64,000 bases of DNA, taken from contig JAJEKV010000014.1 of assembly GCA_021234155.1 (NCBI GenBank), forward strand, positions 10,993,563 to 11,057,562. The letters are read 5' to 3'. The notes beneath the pieces are model-generated. The model saw only the letters and a program-made list of their open reading frames with translations, did not search any database and was not told the origin of the DNA. Made by a program: the position numbers and the translations under genes. Below are positions 43,990-54,673 of this stretch, piece after piece. Positions within the stretch are counted from its first letter, which is position 1, and each line of letters starts with the position of its first letter. Origin of the DNA: Isoetes taiwanensis. Its lineage: Eukaryota > Streptophyta > Lycopodiopsida > Isoetales > Isoetaceae.

Positions 43990-44690
43990 AATGGCTCTTT
44001 AGTTCGCCTGTGATTGGCATGACATCTTCTGGGGGGAATTAATCTCCGCCTCATTGGGGTTTGGGAGATGCAACCCAAGAGTAGCCCCTTTGGCTATGCC
44101 CTCGGCAGGCTACGATCAAGCTCCAATATTTATCAGCCTATCTGCAAAGTATACACAGGAGGGGTGGATGGAGTGGACTACCCAACGGCCATGTTCTTAT
44201 GCCAGCCAAATCCATTGCCATGAATTTTGTCTATAATGAACTCTGGAGACCCAAGCTATCAGCCCATCCCCTTGAGTCTGAGCTTGGGTAGAATTTCCCC
44301 TTGTTGATGTTGTTATTACTGTTGTTGTATCTTCTAGGATGTGATGTTGTTATGGTCATCCCACCCATCAAGATGGTTATGCTTTTGATGTGATGCTTGT
44401 GCTTATGTTTATGCGCTTCCACAGCTAGGTCGATCCCGAGGGAGACAGGATGAATGACATGTCTATTCTTCCCACGACAGATTCTTGCTCACCATCAAGA
44501 GCCTAGCGTCAGATAGACAGCCTCATGTCGAGGCATCGTATATGAGTAGGGGGCATCATATCTTTTGCACGAATGCATGTGGGATATATGCGCCAAGTTT
44601 TGGAATGTTCCAGAACCTCCTCGACATCCACATATATGAAGGAAAATGCAAAGTAATCTTTTCAACAAGTATTGGTAGTGAACTTCTATA
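43990..44690 (+). repeat. LTR-retrotransposon-derived repeat, relative of window start
   Basis: The first part (to about 44300) matches 2190-2480 in inverted orientation. The second (from 44418) matches 1-300 in direct orientation. Both halves are decayed and carry no intact coding region. Confidence 0.5.
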
Positions 44691-44765
44691 AAAGTGCTTG
44701 ACTCGCAACTAGGAGATTCCAAGTTGAAATCCCACCCCATGCAACTATCCTTTTGCATCCGTATG
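44675..44765 (+). repeat. tRNA-derived SINE fragment
   Basis: TATAAAAGTGCTTGACTCGC (A-box side) is followed after about 14 bases by CCAAGTTGAAATCCCACC (B-box side), the layout of a tRNA-like Pol III promoter. No full cloverleaf with acceptor stem forms, so this is SINE-like rather than a tRNA gene. Confidence 0.35.
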
Positions 44766-44929
44766 GCGACCATCTTTTGTATTGTACATATATATAATGC
44801 TCGTATGATACGGATACGCGTATGGTCGTCACAAAGTCAATGATTCATCACATGAAGTCTGCTGTAACAACATCATTCTATAATTAGGGGCAATCTTTAA
44901 TAAAGTAAAGAGATCCACACTCACCTTAG

Positions 44930-46372
44930 AATTCTTGAGCAGAACATCTACCTCATCAAGATCTTGATCTTTCTTGGCATATCTTTAGTAGGGAGGTGGA
45001 GCTATTACCTGGGTAGAAGCTTCTGCAACAGGAGTCGTTGGTGGTGTTGATACCTTAGGGACTCTTGCAAGGTTATCACTCGATTCAACTTGTTTATTGG
45101 CTTCATGCATACTCCTAGTTTGTACCACTTGTATAAATCTTACAGAAGCACTTGGTTTATTAGCTTCATGCATACTCCTAGTTTGTATCACGTATAAATC
45201 TTACAGAAGCACTTGGATCAACAAATCTTATAGAAGGACTTGGTTCTGACTTATTTTCCCTTTCTTGTTTAAGAAAATACTCCTTCACGACACACTTGGC
45301 CTCAGTATGATCAATTTCCTTGCAGAAAGCACAATAGGGATATTCTCTACCAAAGTGACCCTTCCTATTACATCTAGGACACATTATCTAAAAGCAAATA
45401 TCAGATGGATGAGTATTCTTACCACAATGGATGTAATCTGGATAAACTCTACCTACTTTAAATGATTTGAGCTCAACAAGTTGTTTGGTCACCTCTGCCA
45501 AGGCATCAGTAACCTTGGATAAGTCTGCCTCGACCTCTGAAATTTTAGTATCAACTTCCTCTTCCTTGGAATTTTTTTTTCTTGTATGTGTGGCATAAAC
45601 ATGAATAGGAGAATGGTGTTCATAGCTAGCATCAGTAGTGATGATGAAAGGCTGCATGCAAAGACTTTATAGATAGAGTCAAAGCCTCAGCAGCTTGGAT
45701 CTTAAGCAATTTTCTTTGGATCTCGGGTCTAGAAACGAAGCCTTTGATAAAAGATAGATAGATAGATGGATGGATAGATGGTATTTTTATGTCATGCCAC
45801 ATTTCTAGCATCCACGAGGACATAAGATGGACCCTCTCATGCTTGAACACAAGATCTCTTAATTATTAACCCAATAGACTAGCCACTAAACCGAACAAGG
45901 GAAAGATCAAGAGAAGAGCTGGAATTGGTACTTCCACTCTTTTGGCATTTGCTCATGTAGGTCTTGACTTTCTCCTCGTATTGGTTCACACTTTCACCTG
46001 CATGAATAGAAAAGTTTTGCAACTCATTTAACAAGGTCAAGGTCTTGAGATGCAGCTAGTTTATCAAATCTATCCAAAAAACTTTTTGACAAGCTCATTT
46101 CAGAAGGTAGTTCCCATAAGCTTTTCATAAATCAGCCATGCCTTAGCCTCACTTTCTTTTTTGAAGCACTTTCTATTAAAAGTTGGCAAAATGACTGGAA
46201 CATTTAGCTCAAACGAGAGTGGCATACTTGAAAGCAAACTTGTTGAGAAACTAGGAGGCAAGGTATGTGCCCTACAATGTTTTGATGCCTCAGCATCTTC
46301 TTGTGATTCTGCTGGAAACTTCTGTTTAGGAGCCATGAGTTCTTGAGTTTCAGGAGGATCTCGAACCTCCAA
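44930..46372 (-). pseudogene. Decayed retrotransposon gag with tandem zinc knuckles
   Basis: Minus-strand frames 46372-46100, 45657-45388, 45384-45178 and 45191-44985 make a broken Gag-like protein. Two cysteine clusters lie close together (CPRCNRKGHFGREYPYC and CAFCKEIDHTEAKC); the second is a perfect CX2CX4HX4C knuckle. A helical region (EVEADLSKVTDALAEVTKQL) precedes them. After the knuckles, a QTRSMHEANK unit is tandemly repeated. Several stops and a SINE insertion at about 45747-45895 disrupt it. Family (copia or gypsy) not decided. Confidence 0.6.
45747..45895 (-). mobile_element. tRNA-derived SINE with TAGA-repeat tail, inside gag
   Basis: On the minus strand the element opens with TTTAGTGGCTAGTCTATTGG (A box), then TCTTGTGTTCAAGCATGAG (B box), a body of ~70 bases and a tail of CTAT/CATC repeats (plus strand GATAGATAGATAGATGG at 45753-45780). 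The order A box, B box, body, microsatellite tail is that of a SINE. It lies within the otherwise gag-like minus-strand sequence. No clear target-site duplication. Confidence 0.5.
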
Positions 46373-49300
46373 GATGTTGACCCTGAACTTGGCCTAAAAG
46401 TCAAACACAAGAAGCCAACTTGAAACTATGCTGAAGTTGGGGTTAGAACCTCCAGATCACTTAAGGTGATCAATCTATAGAAGTAAATTCCAATAGAAAT
46501 GACGAGGTGACTAAGGGCCAACCTTTTTAATGAAGCAAGGGAACACATGGGTACTTAGAAGTCATGGTAAAATATGACAATGAGTGTGGAAATAGAAGGG
46601 TTATGTGATAACAAATGGTAATGGAAAGTGGCACATGAGAACAAAAACACTTAATCAAAGGTTTGAGTGCAACAAAATGGTAGCAGGGTACTTGCGTAGA
46701 AAGCAAGAACATAGAAAAGTATAAAATATAGGTTTGAGGTGGCTAAGGTGAATAATTCAAGGAGCAATATGGAAAAGAAGGTTGGTGAGCTAGGTAAAAG
46801 TTCCAAGGGTGTATTTATGGCAAAACAAGCATGGCGAGAAAAAAATAAAGACGTGGATGTAGAAGTGAAAAAAATGGCTAATGACTTGGAAGAAAATACC
46901 ATGGGGTCTTCTAAACTTCAATGTGGTGACTTCCAAACTTCAAACAAATGTCTTCCAAACTCTAACACCCAGATCTTTTAGAACATGCTTTGACTAATGT
47001 TTGACTTAAAATTTGATACTTCTTGTCAGGTATGACCTTGAGTGCTTTGTGGCAATTTCGAGAATGAACGTTCCTTGACTGTGACACTAAGGTTCCCTAC
47101 GAAGATCTTCAATTCTTCAAACCTAGAATTCAGTACAAGGACTAATGATTAGTATGTTGCCCTTTGGGGGCAACATCCCCCAAGTATACAGTACATAACA
47201 CATAAATGAAATTTAGTTTTTGACTCACGAACATTTTTTATGGACGGATTCAACCAAAAACACATGGATCTACAAACTAAAAACCCACTGATTCAGCCAA
47301 AAACCCATGGATTCAAGTAGAAGCTACACTATAACTAGGAAAATGAATGAATCAACCCAAAAAAGGAACCCAAGCACCCTAAAATTCGTCTACCACTTCT
47401 TAGTCGGCACCCCTATACCCTAAAATCGGTCCTTCATCTGTAAAATTATTCCCTTGCACCAGAAACACACGTATTCGACCAAATACTTGCGCAATTGTTT
47501 TGCCGTTCGACTATTTTGTTGGTAGCCATGGATTATTTCGCTTACGTGGATGGGGAGACCCCTCCAGATTTGTCCATCAATTACGTATTAGAGAAAAATA
47601 TGCAGTATTCTTCCTCCTATATCAATCCCGCCAAGGGCAGGCAATTGTATCAAAAGCGCACCTCTTGATCTGCGTATACAATTGCTTGAACAAGATGCCA
47701 AGGGTAGGTAATTTGATGTGTACATATTCCTCAACTGACTCATTATTATCAAGGTGTTTTACCTCAAAAATATTTGGTCCCATAGACCTTTGGTCTCTGT
47801 AGTCCGGCAAGGTTCTATGGTCAGCTACTTCTCAAAGGTTTTCTTTTTTTCCAATACCATTTGTAAGATGCTACGATGAATGACATGCATATCTATCCAA
47901 TTTATATCCTCTCTACGAGAATCCTTCACCAGAACAATAATGTACTTCTTATTCTAGACTATAACTAAAATATATGCTCTCAAACTTCATTTGCTTTTTT
48001 AGCAAATGCATTATGCAATGAATCTCTGTGGGCAAACAATATCTCTATTTTATAATATATTCCATAATATTGTAATGCTTTAAAAACTATCTTTTACTAA
48101 ATGATATCTTATTAGCTATAGTCAAAGAGAAGGATTTTGGAACTTGAACAAGGTGTGTCCACATCTTTATTGAAGGCATCTTTTTTAAAGTATGAGTACG
48201 AGCAAGTTATTTAAGATCAATTATACGAACTTTTTGTGTAGCCTCATGAGAAAAAGATGATTGTCAAATTCAAATTCATTGCACGCATAGAAAGAGGATA
48301 AGTTGTAGAAAATTTGGGGACAACAAGGGTCCTATTATAATGGAGCAAATAATTATACTTGAATATGAAGAGCAAAACAATATTGAATGAGAAAAGTTGG
48401 GCAGAATCTTAGGATTGACGATATGATTCTTGATACGGGAGGCTATGCATGCCACCTCGAAAAGTAATACGGATTCCATGTGGAGCTTGTTAACACCGAG
48501 GCATGGGGTAGGATACATCTTGGGAACCCCAAAAGCGAGAACATTCCCAAACCAAGAATGGAGCACAACCGCGAAAATGAGAATACCCACAAACCAGACT
48601 ACGCCATAAAAAGAAAACAAACCAGTGACGTCACCCAAATCTGTGTCCGGCGGCAAAGCCAAAATTACCGGTCCATACGAAGAATTCAATGTCCAACAGA
48701 TCAAACAAACCGCACTAGTTCGGGGCATGTTGCGTGATGATTACCGGGTAAATTCTTTCAACTGGATAATATAGCGAGGGAACAATCCGTTGAGTTTTTG
48801 CTGAGTATAATGGAGGTAGTGGATAAAGCTTCATGTTATATAGCCTTTATGGCGAGATTTTGTTTTTCCTCTACCGGTCGGTTCTCTAGTTTTTCTTTTG
48901 GAATATTTTGTTGTTGGGTTTGAGGACATGCGTGTTGGGCTTCGGAGTTACAGAGACTACAAATCTCAAGGCCACATAAAGGAAAGACACAATGCAATGG
49001 CGGCCTGGAGTGGAGTAGGTGCAAGGGTTTTCTTTCCCAAATGTGCGTGATTTGGCAGATGATTAAGATGCCAGCAGCGAACCTATCTATACTCTGCAAA
49101 CGGATCTAATCCTATTTCTCTGTGCATGCGCAGAAACAGCCCGCCGAATCGAAATATGCTTCTTATATCATGAAAAAGATAGAAACCAATGTAGAATCGA
49201 TCACACGAAGGAGCAGATTTGTGGTCACTAAATATCCAAGAGCGTGGGTCAAAAGCGGTCAGGCTATGCAAGAAACGCATTAGGCTAGGCATTGGGAGTA

Positions 49301-49900
49301 AGTTAAGTAATGAGGATTGTCAAATCTGATGCGCTCTTAATACAGCATTTTCTCACACAGCCAGGATCAGTCACACGAGAGAACGCAAGATTTGCACCCT
49401 GCCAAAGTGGTCAATCGTCATTACCGTTACCATCAAAAGTCCTCCCAACTTGCCCCATTGGAGCATCTTCGACCTCAACAAAAGCAACAAGAAACAAAAA
49501 GAAAAAAAAAACGCACAAACAATGGAGCACCAGAGCAGCCAAAAGAAGAAAAAAGTGGCAGGGAGCAGACCAAAAATTCCATACCAAGTACACACACTGC
49601 AAGTTAAATGTAAAAAAAAACACACGACTGAAAAGAGAAAGAGAGAGACAGCCACAGGCAACACCTCTGACAGGGGTGTCTGGTGCATGTCTCGCTCATC
49701 AAAATACATGGACAAAAATACACACTAATGTTGGAGGAGGAGGAGAGGGTCCGATCTTGAGGTCTGTTGCTTTGAATGCTGGGGCATCATTGTTGGGCTC
49801 CGCATTTAACCCAGCTAACTAACCCAAAACGGAAAACGCAAGCAAAGGAAAGTATAAATTATCACAGGGTGGATCAGCAGGGGGCCTCTGTCGGTACCCA
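46373..49900. other. Intergenic stretch upstream of the HD-Zip III gene
   Basis: No gene recognised over 3.5 kb. Frames such as 48276-48728 (-) and 47500-47802 (+) encode nothing identifiable and overlap frames in other phases. The part nearest the gene is presumably regulatory, but I see no specific element I can defend. Confidence 0.35.
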
Positions 49901-50643
49901 AAAAGGAACGTTAAGTAGTGGGGGGGGGGGAGAGCCTACTCAGCCTAGTGGCTGTCTCGCTAACGTAACTCTCCGGCCACCATTTCCTCTTTTCTGCGTT
50001 GCCTTTGTGGCTTCCGTCTATCTATTCTATTTCTATGGCAAACGCAGATGCTTAGATCCGCCCCCTGTCTGTCTCTCTCTGCCCTGCAGCAGACCCCCCC
50101 CCTTTTTCAACTACGTTTCAATCCACCCATCGCGTCTTTTGCACTGCACCCCTCCCTTCCCTCCTCGGCTATTAAATTTCACAAAAGGAGGAAGTGCGCT
50201 CCTGCTTTGCTGCCCCCAATGCTGCTGCCTCCCTGCTCTTCCTCCCGTGCCTGCCTCCCCTGCTTTCATCTGTTGCCTGTCTATCCTTTCCTCTGCCAGT
50301 ATCTCTGCTTATGATTTTTGCTTATCTAGTGCTCCATCTATTCTATATAGTAACTTAGTAGCTTCCATGGATGTGAGAGCACTTTAGTTTCTGTTTTGTT
50401 CCTCTATACATACTGCCACTGTTGCTTGCTGCTGCTCTGCTACTTCCGTTGTTCTTGGAGCTTCAACTTAGTAGTGTGTTGAAAGTGCTGTTTGGGTGGT
50501 TTGTGTTCTCGGGGAACACGATTCTGCTGAGCCTTCTCATTTTATTTATCTTTGTAGATAATGCGATCTTCGTTGGCCAAGACGATGTGAAGAAGGCGAT
50601 GATGTAGTCAGCAGGTGTTGTATGATGGGAAGCTTCATATGAA
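49901..50643 (+). promoter_or_regulatory. Likely 5' leader/proximal promoter of the HD-Zip III gene
   Basis: A G run (49919-49931) is followed by pyrimidine-rich sequence full of CCTCCC and CTGCTG blocks to about 50300, then a mixed stretch up to the ATG at 50644. Long CT-rich leaders with small upstream ORFs are usual for developmental regulators. Short upstream ATGs are present (50366, 50559, 50624). The transcription start and any leader intron cannot be located from sequence alone. Confidence 0.4.
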
Positions 50644-53600
50644 ATGGCAGTGATGAAGATGAAGGAGTCTAAGAGTAGTGACATGGATTCGGGAAAGTAT
50701 ATCAGGTATACACCGGAGCAGGTAGAAGCTCTTGAAAGAGTTTACCACGAATGCCCCAAACCAAGCTCCATCAGAAGGCAGCAGCTGGTGAGGGACTACC
50801 CTGTTCTCGCCAACATCGAACCTCGGCAGATCAAAGTGTGGTTTCAGAACAGAAGGCAAGTTGTAGTTAAAGATTCATGTTTGCTACACCAATCTGCCTC
50901 GGCTTTAGACATGCTTTGGCAAATATACTCAAAGATGACCGCCTTATAAGAGCTGTGTATTAAAGATGCAATTTTGCAGCTGCTGATCGTCGACGTTTTG
51001 TGCAGGTGCCGAGAAAAACAGAGGAAGGAGACATCGAGGTTGCAGAGCGTCAACTCATCACTTACGGCCATGAACAAGATCATCATGGAAGAAAATGAGC
51101 GTCTCACCAAACAGAGTTCGCAGTTAGCTTTAGAAAATCAGTATTTACGGGAGCAACTCAAACATCAACGCCCCAATTCTGATAAAAAGTCTTCGCCGGG
51201 CCGATGCAACGAACAGGTACGCTCCTCTGGCTTATCGATTCGCCATCCATTTGGCCAGAAAGAAATCCCGTACTGTGATTCTTCCTTAAGATCTGCACAT
51301 TATTTGGTCAATGTTTTATGAGGACGAAGTCGCTCCTGATGTCATCTTATCTGCGCTGTTGTGTAACGTTCCTACGTTTGAAAGAAAGTTGATTGTGGTG
51401 TGCAGTCTACATTGATAATGGCTGATCGAAGCCCCGACTCAGAGGTGACTGGAGGATTGGTCATCACTCCTCAAAATCCTAGGGACTCCAGCTCTGCTGG
51501 GTAAGTTCTTTACGCAATAGGCATACCTGAATATATCATAAGTTGAAACAAGTCTCATAATGCTTCTGTTCCAGACTCTTGAGCATTGCAGAGGAGACAC
51601 TGACCGAGTTCATTGCAAAGACCAAAGGAACTGCAGTGGACTGGATTCAGATGCCTGGGATGAAGGTAAGCATGTTGCTTCCCTTCTTTAGTCAAAACAT
51701 TTGAATACTTACATCTAGTTGATTGTGTGTAAATTTACAGCCTGGTCCGGATTCAATTGGTAGTGCTGCCATTTTGCATGGTGGCACTGGAATAGCAGCT
51801 AGAGCATGGGGACTAGTAGAGCTAGAACCTATTAGGGTAAGAACAATGCAAATTTTGGCATTTGCCTTTCATGACAATTGTTATTTGCTTGAACGGGAAC
51901 TCTGCAATTTTTAGATTGCCGAAATCCTGAAAAGCCGCCCTAGTTGGCTTTGGGATTGCCGGCAGCTAGAAATTTTAGGTACATTTCCTACTGCCAATGG
52001 AGGAACTGTAGAGCTAGTATACACGCAGGTATTTTGATTCCTGGATTTTGTGGATATTGATTGGTATTCTCTCCCTTGACTATCTCTGACATGGATGTAG
52101 ATGTATGCGCCAACTACACTTGCACCTGCAAGAGACTTTTGGACGTTACGCTATACTACATTCTTGGATGACGGAAGCCTAGTGGTACATCTTCATATTG
52201 AAATGGCATTTAGAGTTGTAACCAGATATAGTATTCTCTAAATAACAAGGAAACTAGAAGTTCATATAATTGAGCTTGTGCAGGTCTGTGAACGTTCTTT
52301 AACTGGAGCACATGCACCTCCCATGAAACAAACACCTGGATTTGTTCGAGCAGAGATGTTACCTAGTGGATACTTAGTATGCCCTTATGAAGGAGGAGTG
52401 TGCAGTGTCCATATTGTTGACCATATGGACCTGGAGGTAGGACATGAATGATTTAACTGCTACAATTATTTGGGATTTTTATGAAAGGAAACCCATAGCT
52501 GCACTTTATGATGCGCACAGTCATGGAGAGTCCTGGAAGTCCTGCGGCCATTGTATGAGTCATCAGCTGTCTTGGCCCGAAAGATGACTCTTATGGTGAC
52601 ATCTTCAATCCATTAATCTCAGCTATGCTTCTTTTTCAATGTGACTATGATATTAACAGCAAAACTTCCGCTGATTTTTACAAAGGCACTTTATCATCTG
52701 CGGCGTGTCTCTCAGGAGGCCACTGGTGAAGGCCAGCAGCCTGCAGCACTTCGTGCTTTAGGCCAAAGAATTGCCAGGTATTTGGTCAAGAATGTACTTT
52801 ACAACTACGTTCAGTCACAGTATGGAATGAGCTTGAAACTGGAATAATTAATACCTGCAGGGGTTTTAATGATGCGGTTAATGGATTCATAGAAGACGGA
52901 TGGTCGTCACTTGTTACTGATGGCATAGATGATGTTAGTGTTGCAATAAATATGACCTTAAACCCAAAGCTCCAGGGGGCTCAACTCACATCATCCGAAA
53001 AAATTTTGTCCATTGGTGGTGGTGTTCTTTGCGCAAAAGCATCAATGCTGTTGCAGGTCTATCATTCTTGTTTGTCATTGAATTTCACATGGACATGCCT
53101 AACGTTTCTTTGTTAACAGAATGTGCCTCCAGCTACACTGATACGGTTTCTCAGGGAACATAGGTCTGAGTGGGCGGACTGTAATGTTGCTACAGACTCG
53201 GTATCTACAGTAAGAACTAGTTGCTACAGCACCAACATAACCAGAGGTTCCAATGCTGCTGATTTACAAACTCCCCACTCTGAGGTAAAAAGATAAGAAA
53301 CAGCATAGTATCAATGTGGAAATATCTCCCTAAAATCTCATGGTCCTTTTCAGACATTGGAAGTGATAAAGATGGAGGGCTATAGTTTTAGTCAAAATGG
53401 TACTGTATTACCACGGGATACTGTATTATTGCAGGTAACTTCCATCTGCCTTTTCCTAATGATATGAGTTCTTGTTGGCCATATATAGGAACCCAAGTAT
53501 TTAATGCTCTACTCTTCTCAGTTGTGTATTGGACAAGATGATAATGCAATGGGCGCATGCGCTCAACTTGTCTTCGCTCCTATGGATACGGCGGTGTCAG

Positions 53601-54673
53601 ATGATGTGCCGCTGCTACCTTCTGGTTTCCGTGTGATACCTTTGGACAGTGATTTGGTGAGGACATTTAAAGTTTAGTTGCAGGGTACATATAAGCAATG
53701 ACTTCTGAAAATATAAGGTGTGAACAAAATATGCAGGATGGATATGAGTTAGGACGCACGCTGGATTTGGCTTCTATGTTGGAGGGTGGAGCTGAAGCTA
53801 GATTTCCTGATGAAGTTATTGCATCAACGTGCCACTCACGTTCAGTCTTGACCATGGCTTTTCAGTTTGTTTTTGATATACATAATCGGGATGAAGTTGT
53901 TACAAGTGCCCGACAATATGTCCGCAATGTCATGGTATCAGTCCAGGGCATAGCCATGGCCTTGGCATCTCTTAGACTTGGACCACAGTCAGGGCCAAAG
54001 CCCTCTGATGCTGCCATACTTGCGAGTCAAATCTTAAGAAACTACAGGTAACAAACTTTTTATCTAGTAATTGATAATGCACAGAATAATACCTCTTTTC
54101 TGCTGTTTATTTTATCATATAGAGTGCATTTTGGGGTAGATCTTACTGAGGCACATCCAGGAAGCACAGATGCCTTTTGGGTTCACAAAGATGCAATCCT
54201 ATGCTGCACATTGAAGGTATAGATTTTCAGGATTTCTGCAGTTGCATGCAGTCTAATCTTGTGTTCATGTTGGTACCTTCCAATCTCCAGGCTGCTCCGG
54301 AATTTATCTTTGCCAACCGAACTGGATTGGAAATGCTGGAGACCACTTGGCAGGATTTGCACAGTTTACATTATGAAAAGACTATAGATGAACTCGGAAG
54401 GAAATCAGCCTATTCAGACCTCACTCAGATTATCCAACAGGTGCAATTATGCCATGAATATTTGAGAGGGCAGGCATACTGTTATATGTTGGTACTTACC
54501 AGAATATATTTTTGCAGGGATCTGCGTATCTTCCAGCTGGTATACGTATTTCAAGCAAGGGCCGAACGGCAGCTTATGAACGGGCTGTCGCATGGAAGGT
54601 TGCTGATCAGGATGACAGGGTTTTATGTGTAGCGTTCATGTTTTTAAATTGGTCGTTTGCTGAAATTATGTAA
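50644..54673 (+). CDS. HD-ZIP III: Class III HD-Zip transcription factor (18 exons, 836 aa)
   Basis: Exons: 50644-50855, 51006-51216, 51406-51500, 51575-51665, 51741-51836, 51915-52028, 52101-52184, 52284-52436, 52521-52595, 52686-52777, 52861-53056, 53120-53284, 53354-53434, 53522-53656, 53737-54047, 54123-54216, 54291-54440, 54518-54673. All phases agree, giving 836 aa against the usual ~830-850. Domains: homeodomain about 17-78 (WFQNRR at 66-71), leucine zipper to about 120, START lipid-binding domain about 150-370 (MPGMKPGPDS at 200-209), the conserved HD-SAD middle region (GFNDAVNGF, NVPPATLIRFLREHR), and a C-terminal MEKHLA domain from about 690 ending VAFMFLNWSF. The protein binds DNA as a dimer and controls vascular and meristem development and adaxial polarity. 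It is the orthologue group of REV/PHB/ATHB8; which member is not decided. Confidence 0.95.
50856..51005 (+). other. GC-AG intron 1 of the HD-Zip III gene
   Basis: Exon 1 ends AACAGAAG and the intron begins GCAAGT, not GTAAGT. The acceptor is TGTGCAG before 51006. Only this junction gives the invariant FQNRRCREKQRKE reading. GC donors in an otherwise strong AG/GCAAGT context are a known minor class. Confidence 0.85.
51655..51750 (+). promoter_or_regulatory. miR165/166 target site split by intron 4
   Basis: The 21-nt site is CTGGGATGAAG at the end of exon 4 (51655-51665) joined to CCTGGTCCGG at the start of exon 5 (51741-51750). The joined sequence is the site known to be conserved in land-plant HD-Zip III mRNAs and encodes PGMKPGP of the START domain. 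It exists only in spliced RNA. Regulation by miR166 is established for the family and inferred here. Confidence 0.92.

Noticed and set aside
44675-44765. Functional tRNA gene
   Set aside because: A- and B-box-like sequences are spaced correctly but no cloverleaf forms; treated as a SINE fragment.
48276-48728. 150-codon minus-strand ORF as a membrane protein
   Set aside because: Hydrophobic by composition only, no family or splice signals, and the overlapping plus-strand frame is equally plausible.
49776-50387. 203-codon ORF upstream of the HD-Zip III start as a separate gene
   Set aside because: It lies in CT-rich leader-like sequence. The product is a low-complexity Pro/Cys/Leu string and other frames are equally open.
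52641-52685. Use of the TTAACAG acceptor at about 52660 for HD-Zip III exon 10
   Set aside because: It puts a stop in frame; the ACAAAG acceptor before 52686 gives the conserved ALYHLRRVSQE reading.
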